NCBI GenBank assembly: GCA_025504975.1
Contig: JANUWI010000001.1
Coordinates: forward strand, 2,170,001-2,234,000
Source of the DNA: Plenodomus lindquistii
Taxonomy: Eukaryota; Ascomycota; Dothideomycetes; Pleosporales; Leptosphaeriaceae
Direction of reading: 5' to 3'
Length of the DNA: 64,000 bases
Made by a program: the position numbers and the translations under genes. Within the stretch, counting starts at the first letter, position 1. The number at the start of each line of letters is the position of its first letter. Positions 1 to 12,792 of the stretch are shown one piece after another. Under the pieces are notes generated by a model. It searched no databases. It saw only the letters and a program-made list of their open reading frames with translations, and was not told where the DNA came from.

Positions 1-351
1 ACATTGGGACCTTGCTGCATTACTAGACTTGATTCTACGGCTCTAGTTGAATCTGGTACGAATGAATTCGCATTTACCGGGTTACCAAAGTCATAGATGC
101 TGCTCGCCATAGTTAACACGCCATACTAAGAGCTAGGGCTGAACGTCTTCGAACACGATGTCTATCCTCTAGGGGTCGTAGAAAATGTTTTCTCATATGC
201 CTACGTGCTTGTATCATCTTCTTACTACTGTGTAGTCTTTGAACGTCATGCTTATAATAAGATGAAGACATAATAAATACCTATGGTACGAGTTCCTTCG
301 TAGTAGCGCGCTGAGACCTCCTGATGGACATGCATACTCCAGTGATTTTCA
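1..351. other. Left-edge non-coding stretch
   Basis: No coding region, RNA gene or repeat is supported here. It would contain the 3' untranslated region of the P450 gene that follows on the minus strand. Confidence 0.5.
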
Positions 352-2119
352 TCAATTGGACATCGTGCAATGCAATGTCTGTTCGTGATCAGCCGGTGGT
401 CCAGCTGTTTTACGAATCCTGATCTTGCATGCAGGGCTGGGTAAGATAGAAGTCCTCCACGAGAAGAATCGGTACTGCCTCTTGCTTTTTCCAGCAATCT
501 CTATATCATAATTTAATAGAAGATGAGCGATTGTAAGCTTAAGTAGTCGAGCAGCGTAATGTCGACCGGGGCTATGGAGCTGTTAGCGAACAAAATGGTT
601 CGATTGCCTCATCTCTGACATCCTCACCATACGTGACGTCCCAAACCCCATAGTGGAAAGTTCAGACTTGGGTCGGAGAATAGATTTTGGCAGGTCATGG
701 ATGAAGATTTGATGTGTCGATATGCGTCGAAGGACTGGCTCTGAGCATAGTGCTTGTTATCCCGCATCAAAGCTTCTAGAGAGATGCAAACAACATCGTT
801 TTTCTCTACTCTGGTGCCGTCGCTGAATTCGAATGGCTTGATTGCTTTCCTGCGAGCTGTGATGGAGTCTGTCGGAGACAGACGAGCCGATTCTTTCAGA
901 AAGCTATCCAAAAGTGGTGATTCATCGACTTTTGTTGGCACACCGTTGTCATCTGTAACAGTCAAGATTTCCTCTCGAATTAGTCGCGAGACCTCTGGTT
1001 GAGTGTAAAGGTCTTCGAAGATGCTGACCAGGGTCAGGGCTGGCTGATGCACTGATGCAAACCAGACACCTAGAATGACCTGAACGATTCTTTGTACCGA
1101 CCACATGCCCTTGCGCTGGCTTGATTCAATGAAAAACTGGATAAGATCGCGATGTCTTGGGCCTTCCGTGGAGTATTTTTCCTGGAAACGCTTTTCGACG
1201 AAAGGCACTAGGTGGGCAAGTAACGTCTCTAGACTCCGAAATTTCGTTTTCAAAACCTTTGCTGCATACGGTCTGAGGACCTGAGGCAGGAACCGTAACA
1301 CTTCCGCCATCAAGAAAAGTTCTTTGGGATATTCCATCGCAGCGTCGATAAATGCTGATATACTAGCAAGGTCCGACCCGAAAAAGACAACAGCGTTGGC
1401 TTCAGCCACAATTCTGGTTGCAAAGGCGAAGCTATCGACTTCCGTCCAGCGATTGATGTGCGAACTTGTACCAATAGATTTCGCAGTTGCATCTGTGATA
1501 GCGGCGTGAATCTTAGACTGGAGATTGTCCAAATGGCTCTTGAGAACAACACCGAGCACTCGTGAATGTATAGCTCCGTTGTCGCTCATGTTATCATCAA
1601 ACTCAATCCCATCCATTGTGTATCTCGTCTGGAGCAACTAAGTAGGAATAAGTATGTGAAATACGAATAGTTCGATCAATCGAGCTCACATCTTTGGCAA
1701 ATGCATGGAGAGACAGTGTATCCTCTGGTGCTTGACTAAGCTCTTCAATATGAGAGTGTGAGGAAATATGGATAAAGTAAGGGCCAGGGGTAGGAAGCGC
1801 GAGTGGACGCTCAGTATGCTACTCGGATTTAGCATTTGAACAGTTCTGAAAACGGTGTGACAGGACAGCTTACATAGCTCTGCATTAGGATGGAAGGGCA
1901 TTTGTAGAGGTATCGCACCCTGCTCACGAATCTACCTAGCCAGGACGGATACTCAACCAGTATTACTTTCCTTCGCTGTACACAATCAGTGCCTATTCTT
2001 CAAGATTATTTCGACTTCCCTACCCTGAAATCTTGCGAATAGTTTAAGACTTGGCTTAGCCTCCATCCTATCCATAGAGCGATAATGCACAAGCTGATGG
2101 CTGGGGACAAGGATGCCAT
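352..2119 (-). CDS. Cytochrome P450 monooxygenase (five exons, complete)
   Basis: Microsomal heme-thiolate monooxygenase. Exons, minus strand: 2024-2119, 1874-1975, 1690-1818, 628-1637, 352-571; introns are 48-56 nt and every junction keeps frame, giving 518 aa, a normal P450 length. The ATG at 2119 opens a hydrophobic N-terminal anchor (MASLSPAISL...). Exon 3 ends in the family block ELSQAPEDTLSLHAFAKD. The K-helix ExxR motif is E358-S-A-R361. The heme loop reads FPLWGLGRHVCPGR with the cysteine ligand at about 446; intron 4 interrupts that Cys codon (TG|C), so the unspliced reading falsely ends just before the heme cysteine. The sequence resembles fungal secondary-metabolism P450s, but the substrate cannot be told. 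A SAT4-family gene and a methyltransferase follow, and the cluster could extend left of the window. Confidence 0.93.
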
Positions 2120-2651
2120 TTTTATCTCTGAAACAACTTTATTTCTGGAGGACGGGACCCGAGGTTTTGACTTCAACAAGTTTCTGCCACACTGGAGCCT
2201 CGTATGATAATAGTATTCCATACATGTCATAAAGTCTTGGATCTCGAGTGCCTTACGCATGACAGGGTGCTGTTCGATGACCGTGATAACAAAATTGCAA
2301 GGTTGCAGTTTCGGGCCCCGGGGTGCAGCCAGGCGCTTCGAGGCGACGCTAAACGCTCGGCGTAAGCAACAACTATCAGTCCGCATTAGTAGTCTTCGCG
2401 CAAGCCCGAGATGTCAGCTTACACACTGGTCGCATGTCGATCTTCTTCCCTGTTCGTGCTGGCCCACTCGTAGAAATGGTGCAGCCCTCTGTGGACGGCT
2501 TGTCGCCACAGCCGGCGCAAGCATACAAATAGATTCCCAGTCTTTGCAGTCTATGCCTATACAGTCATATTGCGGCTGGAGGCTCGATCCTTTTGCTCAA
2601 GTCTTAAAACCAGGTGCGCAAAGGGAAACTCTTCGAGTCATCCAAGCAGTT

Positions 2652-4033
2652 ATGGATCTCTACAACATGCCAGCCGCAGCCCCGCCCCCGGGCGTGATTC
2701 CGAACTTCGATGATCCACCAAGTCTGAAACGAGAATTGCTCATCATCAACGTGGTATTTACCACGATCATGGCCATCTTTGTCACTATTCGCTTGGTCTC
2801 TCGAGGCTTCATTAGCAAGCAAATCGGAGCGGACGATTGCAAGTCACCACCACCGATATGAGAAACATGCCGATTAACATGTCACAGATCTCTGTGTCCT
2901 TGCTGCGGTATATACGCCCGTATTTCTCACTCCAGGTTAGATATAGCTCACTGACGGACAAAGCTGGCATCGATTGCGCACACGGTGGTAATCCGCGAAC
3001 GTAAGGCGCCTCCCAAATGGTCATAGAAAGCACCTACTGATCAAGGCATCAGAATCCCGATTTGGATATGGATTCCATCTATGGGACATTCGAGCATCTG
3101 TGGTCATGGAAGCTGTCGAGAACAGAGTCAGTTGTCCACGGTACCATTCGTGACCGCTGAGGCGCTAATATACAGACAGATCCTGCTAGCCAACAACTTT
3201 CCTTACATGGCTTGTCTCCTGTTCGGGAAGTTATCAATCCTCTTCCTCTTCTCCCGCCTGTTCTCGATCAGCTCGCGGATGAAAGCTATCATTACTGCCA
3301 CTGTGGTCTTCACCACAGTATACACGGTGTCCATATTGGGGGTCAGCATCGCAAGCTTTGTTAAGTGCGGGGACGTGCAGAGCATGGCAACAGACTTCTG
3401 CGTCGCTATGGGAACTTCGATATCCATCGTTCAGTCGGTGATAAACGTCATCACTGACTTCGTGATTCTTGCTATACCTCTTCCTATGACGATGGCATTG
3501 AAGCTTCCCCTTCGCAAGAGAATCGCGGTCAGTTCCGTCTTCTTAACTGGATTGATGTAAGTCTATCATCGTCGAAACTTTTAAGTGAATCACAAATGAA
3601 ACTAACGCCTGCCAGAGCATGTGCAGGAAGCATTGGCCGACTCATATCGGCAGTTAAAACTCTCAATGCAGAAGACATCATGTGGATCCAGGCCAAAAAT
3701 GATGTTTTTACGTTAGTGAACGGATTTGCGAGATTTTGCACACCAGCTGATCGAGAGAACAGGATCATTGAGATGAACGCTGTCATCGTTGCAAGCTGTC
3801 TTCTCACTCTACCAACCTTTCTGCGAAGATGCAAGACATGGGCATCGGCGACTTACCATAGATTGAAGTCCCATCATTCCACGGCCAGTCATTCGATACA
3901 TAAGGATTCTAGCAATGAAAGCGACTCCAGACCCAACTCCACTGAGTCAGGAAAGGCCCGCAAGGCACCTAGAGATCCTTACCCAATGATCACGTTGACG
4001 GATATTACACTACCAAGCCAGGACCCGGCATAG
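2652..4033 (+). CDS. SAT4/rhodopsin-domain integral membrane protein (seven exons)
   Basis: Member of the fungal rhodopsin-like (SAT4) family of seven-helix plasma-membrane proteins, function mostly unknown. Exons: 2652-2838, 2888-2907, 2964-3000, 3053-3126, 3180-3556, 3616-3711, 3763-4033, giving 353 aa. Visible family marks are the first helix followed by the block GADDYLCVLAA, a later REQSRFGYGFHLWD loop, the helix LLFGKLSILFLFSRLF, the segment ACAGSIGRLISAVKTL and a final helix before a Ser-rich cytoplasmic tail. The first intron needs a GC-AG donor (GCAAGT at 2839), because it restores the GADD-Y motif in frame. The intron 3712-3762 is inferred because its removal restores the family-like join FTIIEMNAVIVASC. 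The gene is divergent from the P450, with about 530 bp between starts. Family assignment is firm and the role is unknown. Confidence 0.82.
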
Positions 4034-4294
4034 AACGAGCATGCAGACAGCTGTCGAAGCACACGACCGCAAAATTCATTCCCCAATCTTTGGTCCACTC
4101 TCAAGCAAACAATGGTATAATCATAGATATTTCAATTGGTAGATACGATGGATGAATCAGCTCAAAGTATGACACCGTAGTGTTGCTCGGTTCTTCAGGT
4201 GTTTAGCTAGAAAGAATTGACGATCTTCCGCGATCAATAACCAATTTTCAGTTGTTTCCACTTTTTCAGGTGCGTTTCAGGCGGATAATCAAAT

Positions 4295-5353
4295 TTATAA
4301 TTTCTGCGCAATGAAGCAAAAAAGCTCCATGTGTATGTGCGATCCGGCTTCAATCTCAGCAAGGAGCTTCTCCAGCAACACTTCTGCTTCAGCCACCGCG
4401 TTCGGACCCTTCGATTTTGCGCTGCGCATAACGCTTTCCTCGAACGCCATCACCACGCTCTGATTTAGAAATTGTTGATCCAGATCGCTCGTCGATATGG
4501 AGTCCTTCTGCACGTTTTGAAGACGGTGCTCCAAAGCTAATCCTGGAAGATTGGGAAGGAAACTGCGCACCGAGTAAGTTGAATGTCTCAGCAGATCACG
4601 CAGCCTGAAGGAGAATGGTGCCACTATGTTTGGCTGCTTTGGTGTAGTACATACGTGAAGACAGGGTCTTCATCCTTGACAGGACGCCGGATTACCTTGA
4701 GCAATTCCTCCAACGTCGGGCTGGCTGAAACATCGGTCCTAGGTCTAACGACGCGCGTTTCATGTGGATCTAGATCTATCCACTGCAGGTACCCTCCTGG
4801 CTCTAGGTATAATGTCAAACGGTAACGTTATAACTCTGCGATGCTCCACTTACTGAGAATCTGAGATACGTTGCGGAGAAGCTTCTCTGCCGCTGGCAAT
4901 CGCGTAAAGGAAACAAACCCTCGGATATTGACCAGATCAAAATGCGAGATGTACTTTGACGGGAAGGTACCAAAGGCATCTTGCACATGCAAATTCACAT
5001 TTGCAGGCAGTAGATTGGTAGGGGGGTATTGTTCTGATGAGACGTCGAATCCGTCGATGGTCCCCTTGATGTCTGTAGCTTTCATCTGCTCCGCGACTTC
5101 GATGGGCCAGATACTTTTGAAGGTTATGTGAAGTCAGGAAAAATTCTCAGGAAAGAAATTTATTCAAGAATGCAGATAGCAGAACAACATACGCAGTGCC
5201 TGTGCCCAAGTCTGCGACAGAAGCCCGACTACGCAGCGGAATCCTGGGGTGAATCAAGCCATCACATATGCGCTTTATCGTCCAATGTTGAAAATTCAAT
5301 CGTATACGAGAGTGCAAGCCTCTGCTCAGTATATACTGCGATGGGGAAGCCAT
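4295..5353 (-). CDS. SAM-dependent methyltransferase, fungal UMTA/LaeA-like class (four exons)
   Basis: Class I S-adenosylmethionine methyltransferase of the type common in fungal secondary metabolism. Exons, minus strand: 5193-5353, 4854-5113, 4655-4802, 4295-4604, giving 292 aa. The family's early LNFQHW-type segment is followed by SAM-binding motif I (VADLGTGTAIW), with intron 1 directly after the glycines. The acidic loop is GFDVSSEQYPP, a post-motif reads VQDAFGTFPSKYISHFDLVNIRG, and the LKPGGYLQWIDLD signature appears only after intron 2 is removed. No membrane segment is seen. The start at 5353 gives MASPSQYILSRG, which matches where relatives begin; an upstream in-frame ATG region exists but adds nothing recognisable. 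It may modify the product of the neighbouring P450, which is inference from proximity only. Confidence 0.87.
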
Positions 5354-8326
5354 GGCTAATGAAGCCAGAGCAGATGAAAGTCGAGAGAAGGAAATTCTTA
5401 AAAGATGGTCGCTGGAAATCAACTGGACACCAGGGCTACGAAGATCAAAGGGGGCTATATCTGATCCAGAATTATCTGAAGACCGTACAACAACACTGCG
5501 TTAGGACATGTAATACTATGTAATGCAACAGGTCCGCATGAGGCTACGGCTGGCTTAATCTTTCGCGCGATGCGGATGACATGCACTAAGCCCCAGCGAA
5601 TCCCGGACTACCGTGCAGCGATAGCCTTAACACGAGGTAGCCTAATATAGCGTTTCAGAAACAGGAATTGCGAGTGTACGCGAGTGTCATTTCAAGGATT
5701 GTACTTTTGTGGTAGGTGCATGCCTTCGGGTGGGGTACCGGCCGCTCCCCGAACTGCGCACCTTGGGCCTGATATCCGTCACAAGGCTCATCGGCCATTT
5801 GATGGTGTACGCAATACCCACCAATGTATACAGTGGAAGAAAATAACGGAATGCAGCATGACAGACAGTATTCTTAGCGTGTTACAGCGTTAGATTCTCG
5901 GCTTTCACGATTAGCAATGCGAAGTAAGAGCCACGGACACCACCGAACATCTCGAGGTCTTAGCCTTGTCACCGGACTTTCGCGACGCTCCTTATCACTA
6001 TGTCAACAGGATTGTGCGATCCTGCACACGTATACTCGACTAAACAAAACCTGCCCTGGTCATTTACCTTGACGTTCCGCACAAGGCTGAGACGGGATTT
6101 CCAGGGGTTGTTGGTGTTGGGCTCGTCAATTGCCAGATGCTTTTCAGGCCCCCACCACAACGTCTTTGGCCTGCATGGCACACCCACGGCTGACGGCCCC
6201 CACACACATCGTCCTTGCATGCTATTGCAACGGCTGATATTGCCTATGTCGCATGGTCACAAGCCTTGGCGGCTGTCATATCTACCTGATTATGGCAATC
6301 GATTGGAGTGATAAGTGAACAGCCATATTTCGGTTGGGGGCGAAAGATTATGATTTGCCGCGGCTGAAGGGCCTCGCGATTGAAGAGGGGTTGTACTACC
6401 TGCTTGACTGCTGACAGCCAGAAATCGCTAGCAAGGGTAGAAGAAAGTATTCACTAATCCACGACTTGGGAAACACGGCAGCTTGCAGTATTCGATGCTC
6501 CAAAATAAGCAGCGTGTACGATTTTGGTTAACCTTCTCCTAGCGTTTCATGTCTATCAGTAGTCAGTAGGTACGGTACAACTTTTGACTAGTTTAGAACC
6601 AAACTGTATCTGTGTCCGACTAGGGGGAGTGTCCTCATCCAATGCTCAGAAGAGTAGAGGATATAAAAATGTGAACTATGAGAGCTCTTGATCAGCCGGA
6701 CGTCTACTCAATTTCATTGCTCGTTTGGATCTAGTATGTTGAAGGCAGGCACGTTCACGAAGCAGCCGTACAGGCTGGTATTGACTCACAGAACGATCTT
6801 GGAAGAAGCGTAGCCAGCTGCGCCTTCTAGCGTTGTCTACCTAGCAAGTTTACGGCGTAACCATAACAAGGAGATACAGGAAGCCCAAATGATTATAGCT
6901 CAGCTTATCAAAGCCAATGAACGACTGATGAATGTTTGCAGCCTTTTATCCCTTAAACCTTATCTCTCAGCCACGCGACGCACCTACCAATCATTTGGCT
7001 TTCGTCGGTCTCGAGATATGACTACCTAGATGCCCTAATGCCCTAAAGACGGTAATTCACGAACAACTTATGAGAGAATCTTATCTAGACCGGTGACCAG
7101 CGTGACTTTGGTATACCAAGAGGTCTTGGGAGACGGTTTGATAAAATTCTGCTAAAAGTTACTTAGAAAGATAGGAGTACTATACTGAATCAGTAATTCT
7201 CCAGATATTCTAGAAGCTGTAGCGTATGTACCTTTCAGCTGAGATACCAAGATTATAAAGCGCAGTCCTCACGCTTCGCGCTAATTTGTTATACACGCTC
7301 TCTGATCAGTTGTGGTTTTCACCAAGTAGCATTAGTCAGGTTGTAAAAGAATATATAAAGGATGATTAGTGATTCCATACAGAGTCTTGACTAAGACTAT
7401 CGTCTTCCCTTTTTAGAATAACAACTCTGAGCCTTTAATCTCATTAATGAAGTTCTTAGTGAAAAACGCGTCAGCTTCCTGAAGAGGTGGCGTTACAACG
7501 AGAGGAAGGCTATTAGTAGACGAAATTCGATCTTTGAACTATGTCAGCGGCGCACGAAGTATGGTGCAGGTCTGATTGATGATAGTCCAACTACCTTTGA
7601 TAGTGACCCTGTGTCGCGGGGTATAGAAGTACAGCTCCTCGTTTCTGTCCTTTAGTTCTTGCGCGGCTTTCTCGTAAGAGTCTATACTCTTTTCCTGCAG
7701 TTTCGCAAGAGTTTGCAAATCTACGCCACCAAGCTATCTTCTGTAAGTCGAAATCCTATATCCGATGATCAGATAAAGGTTACCATGTAGGTCAGATGCC
7801 CTGTGGCCGTGTTGGCTCCAGAACCGACCACAACTAGGATTTTGTTGGTTGGACCACTGCTGCCAGCGTGAGGGAAACAGATCTATTAGAAGTTCGACAC
7901 TGACTTGGTAGTAGCCATAACGTCAATTGTATTAGATGCCAGATCGTAATATTTCGCGGAAACGTATGATCAGATTACCCCTCATGCGGTGCACGGCCCC
8001 TCAAGTGCACGGACATCAACGAACATTCTCATGGGCATCTGGAGCTTTGAAACCCAAACCAGTTCCTACGTTCGCGAACTTCGCAGGAGCAGCGAAGAAT
8101 AGAGGACAGATAGCAAATTTACTCTCACATCTAATTGTTAGTCCTGATGTGAGGTCTCAACCTCGGGGACATCAGGCTCGATGTACAGAAAAGGTGACAC
8201 TTCCTCCGCGCTTAATATGGGATCATGATTGGCCAAACTAGCCACAAATCGGCACGTCGGAGTGTATGTCATTACGAATTGGGAGTAGTGAGGTAAGCTT
8301 GCGGCACATGCATGCGCCGCTGAGGA
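5354..8326. other. Gene-poor region, probably old degraded sequence
   Basis: About 3 kb with no coding region I can defend. Open stretches are short and broken. One plus-strand run of about 70 codons near 7441-7650 (starting INEVLSEKRVSFL) and another near 6860-6960 have protein-like composition and may be remnants of a gene or transposable element, but I recognise no domain. No terminal repeats or target-site duplications were found by eye. Confidence 0.4.
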
Positions 8327-11300
8327 ATGACAGGTACGGTCTTTCCTGATCCCAACTGCTCCGAATTACAGCAGTCTGAGTCTGCTTCCCTAATCACCGT
8401 TACGTTGCAGGGCAGAACACCCAAATTGAACGTGATGCTGGAGTTGCGTAAGAGACTACGGAAACTTAAACGGAAAGAGCTAGTTCCTGAGGTTAGTGCC
8501 TGTCCAAACCAACAATCAAGCAAGCCATGAGATCCACTTCTGACGTTAGGACCCCCTAGAAACCTGCTCAGCAACAATTGTCGCAGGTCTCAGCGCCAGC
8601 CTCCGTACGCACAAAGCCTTACGGGCTCTTCCTTCTCAGCGAAAACGAGCAGCATGAAGACTCGAAAGACCATATAGGAGTGGATATCGTGGCTATACAT
8701 GGTCTGAATGGGGACGCTTATACAACATGGCAACACGAGAACGGAGTTTTGTGGCTCCGAGATCTGCTTCCAAGTGCTCTTCCAGGGTCTCGCGTATTCA
8801 CCTATGGGTATCCATCTGAGCTCTTTTGTAGCAACTCAGTGGCCACGTTACGAGACTATTCCGGGAATCTCCTGAACTCCCTCAAAGCCATTTCGGAAGG
8901 AAAACAACGCCCGATAATATTCGTCTGCCACAGTCTTGGAGGCATAGTGTGCAAACAGGTGGGAAGCTCGCCAGCACTGTACCAATAAGATCCTGACCTC
9001 TTTTTCAGGCTCTTGTTCTAGCGCACGAAGCCGACCATTTACACGGCAGCATACTATCTGCTACTTCAGCTATCGTCTTCTTTGGAACACCACATCGCGG
9101 TTCGAAAGGAGCCGATATTGGAAGAATAGTGGGAAGAGTCATCAATATGTGTTCCCGTGCATCGCAGATTGCAGGTATAGCCGGGTCTGTACGAGATGAC
9201 CTTCTCACAACCCTGGGATCTAATTCCCAAGCACTGAGCGATCTTGCGATTTCTTCCCGAAACCGCCTGAGTAACTTAGAGATTGTTACTTTCTATGAAA
9301 CGGAGACAATGCCCGGGCTCTCCGAATTGGTGAGACTACAACCAGAGGAACATATTTCTATGAAGTAGCGTCTAACATGTTATCAAATATAGGTAGTTGA
9401 TCAAAATTCTGCCATAATGGAGATACCTGGCGAAGACATCATACCACTTTTCGCGAATCACAGGACGATGTGTCGTTTTGGAGGGGCAGCCGATGATGGT
9501 TACAGTTATACCTTGAATGTCATGAAACGATTGGCCAGAACAGCCGTCCTAAATCGAGAGATGGCAATGAAAGCAGACCGCACATCATCCAACCAGTGTA
9601 TGTAATGAATAGTAAATTAAGAGACAACATCAGCTAAACAGTTTATCAGCTTTGAGTGAAACTGAAAGATCTTGCATGGTCTTGCTTAACTCAATCTACC
9701 TTGCGGAGTACAAAGCACAACTACCAACGCCGGTACAGGGGACCTGTAGCTGGATTCTGAACCACCCTGCTTATTTGGCCTGGCTGACTGCTGAGGAAAC
9801 AAAACTTCTTTGGATCACAGGCGAGCCTGGCTGTGGCAAAACCATGATCTCTGCATATCTGATAGATCACTTAAGACTGGTTCATGCTAGTTCTGCCAAA
9901 CCTCAAGTCTTTTTCTTTTTCTGCGACGACAAAGTCAAATCTCAGAGAGACGCAAACGCTATACTCCGAGCTATCCTGTATCAGATCGTACAACAGCGCC
10001 GACAGCTCATTAAGTACGTCAAAAGTCGATTTGAATTGGACGGTCCCAGCCTAGCGAACTCTTTCTCGGCGCTCTGGGAACTTTTCCTGAAGATAGTTAC
10101 CGATTGTACGTCAGGCGCAGTCAGGATCATCGTGGACGCGATTGATGAATGTGAAGTAAGGACGCGCAACAGCTTCCTTAAAGCCATAATGCGGTTAGTA
10201 AACGAGCCTCAGGATGTACATCCACAGTCCAGAAACTGTATTAAGTTTCTGATAACTAGTCGTCCATCGCTCGGCAATTCATACAATCTCACGGGGGTGA
10301 TGAAGAACAGACTTCCAATCGAGCAAGACCAGGGCAATATCATTGAAGACGTAAAGCTGGTCATCCGAAGCAAGGTCGGCGAGATTGCGAATAAATTTCA
10401 TTGTGACAACGACACGAAGAGCTATCTAGAACGAGTGCTGTACTCCAGGTCTGATCAGAGTTTTCTCTGGTTGAACATGGTATTACATAGCTTGGAAACA
10501 AGTCCAAAAGCGTCAAAGAGAGATTTCGAACGAATCATTGACACGTTCCCCCAGAACCTCGAAGCTACCTATGACAGGTTCTTACACGAAATTTCCCCTG
10601 GAGATCGAGAAGACGCTGGGAGAGTTCTACGTCTGCTGATTGGAAGCTCAAGACACTTGACATTAATGGAGATGAACACTGCGTTCACAATTGACCAAGG
10701 CCACAAATCTGTAGCCGACGTGGTAAACGATTTGCAGATCTCTATCAGCGCAACGCTACAGAACGTTGTGGGGTCCTTCGTCCGCATTAGGGAGATGGAT
10801 CAGATTTCCCACAAAGACTCCAAAGTTTCGCTCATACACCAGTCCGCCAAGGAATATCTAACAGACCTCGCACTTCGTTCTGCAGACGAGACAGTGCAGA
10901 GTCTCGCTGTCCCTTTATCAGACGCAGCGCTGACCATATCCCAAGCATGTATACAGTATCTGCTCTTGGAGGAATTCCAATTGGACATTTTTGGGACAGA
11001 AAGAACAAGCCTCGAGACCGATTCACCCAATCCATATCGCTCATTGCCATACACAGACTTCGATGCAATGGCCTCAAGCGGTCCTCTAGACCTCGATGAT
11101 CATCTCGGCTTAGATAACTTCTTCAAAGACTCACGCGAGATAAATGAGGAGCAATGCACTCTGATCGCCCAGAAATACAAGTTCTTCGATTATGCTGCGA
11201 CACATTGGGCAGAGCACTTTTCCCTGTGTGAAGGTATCGCCACGAAGTCTGTCCGAGAGGCCGTTAATCGATTGACGACGACTCACAGCTATGTTCTGAC

Positions 11301-12465
11301 AAACTGGCTGAGATACTACTGGATCAGAAACAACATAGAATACTCGTTTCCAGATACTTTCGAGACAATCGAGGTAGCCGCATTCTTCAATCTGGCTATG
11401 CTGCTTGCCGAAATTATAAAGAAGGCAGAGTTTGACAACGATGCAAGAAAACTCCAAGCACTATTCTGGGCGGCGAGGATGTCCTCTCTAAAGTGTATAA
11501 AGGTGTTGCTTCAGCATGGTGCAAATCCTAATGGCATTAGCATCGACCGGCAAACACCCTTGACTATATCGGCACAGTATGGTCATCTAGATGCTGTCCA
11601 GATACTTCTCAACGAGCCAGGCACAGACGTTACTTCCAAAGGCAAATCCGGAAGATCAGCACTGTCATTTGCAGCGGGCAATGGCCACCTAGAGATCGTT
11701 GAAGCCCTGCTTAAATATGGAGCATTCGGACTAGACGAACAGGATAACGCACGTTGGACACCACTCTTCTGGGCTGTGTTAGGAGACCATGGAAGTATTG
11801 TGCAACTATTGCTGGAGCAGCCGTTGATCAATATCAATCAGGTTGACAAACATGGTCGCTCAGTATTATCCTGGGCCGCGGGGGAAGGCACAAGACGAGC
11901 TCTGAAGCTCTTACTTCGACACCCGTCTGTTGACCTCAATCTCAGGGATGTCGAGGGGCGCTCGCCACTACTGTGGGCTGCGAGGAATGGTCAAGAAGAA
12001 GTGGTCAGTATTTTGATGCACAAAACAGGGATTGATAAAGCCGCGAAAGACAAGGACCTGCGGAATGCGATCTCTTGGGCATGTCAAGGCGGGCATACTA
12101 ACACTTTGCGCACTTTACTCAAGAATGATTGTGGCGGTGAAGATGACGTCGATATTGATGCTTGGACGCCATTGTTATGGGCACTCTTTGAACGGTCCCC
12201 AGCGACTGTGGAAACGCTTCTTTCGACCCGCCGCGTTCAGATTGACCGCCAAGACGGCTACGGTCGTACAGCTCTGATATGGGCTGCGAGTTACGGATAT
12301 CTAGACGTAGTAAAACTGCTAGTGTCATGGAAAGCATCTCTGCTTATCAAGAACCAAGGAGGACATACTGCTGCGGATGTTGCAAGGATTGCAGGGCAAA
12401 CTGAGGTGTGGGAGTTTTTGGAGACTCAGCAAGGCAGGGAAGTAGAGAGAAGCGTCGATGTGTGA
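8327..12465 (+). CDS. Fungal NLR: alpha/beta-hydrolase - NACHT - ankyrin repeats (five exons)
   Basis: STAND-class receptor-like protein of the fungal NLR type, thought to act in non-self recognition and programmed cell death. Exons: 8327-8491, 8560-8958, 9009-9329, 9393-9597, 9650-12465, all in phase, giving 1301 aa. The N-terminal lipase-like domain (about 90-330) shows the oxyanion-loop motif VAIHGLNG near 100 and the nucleophile elbow HSLGG with Ser about 180, followed by FFGTPHRGS. The NACHT NTPase has Walker A GEPGCGKT (about 421-428) and Walker B IIVDAIDECE (about 523-532). From about 970 to the C-terminus there are some nine ankyrin repeats. No in-frame stop or frameshift is seen, so the gene appears intact. 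The start at 8327 is the least certain part, since the first exon was chosen because it splices in frame. The effector would be the hydrolase; its substrate is unknown. Confidence 0.88.
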
Positions 12466-12792
12466 GTTTCACCTACGTCATTCTCCTTCAAAACCCGCGC
12501 TTCAAGGCAAGTCAGCCTAAAGTAAAGATTGTGGTTCTGTCCTAGACGCATTCCGGCAGGATGTATGTGTGACAGTTCATTTTCCTAAGTAATTCTGAGC
12601 ATGTAGATACCTTCACATCCCAGATGACTCCTGAATCCTACTGCAGTAAGTTGGAGTTGGAGGATCATTCATCTACATGGATCGGTCCTCTTAGTCAACG
12701 TAAGATGTATTAGAAGAGCAGTCCGGGTATCGTACGTGAAGATGCAGCCTTCCGCGATGAGATTCCTGTGCCTCTTGGTACTTGTCGGGCTG

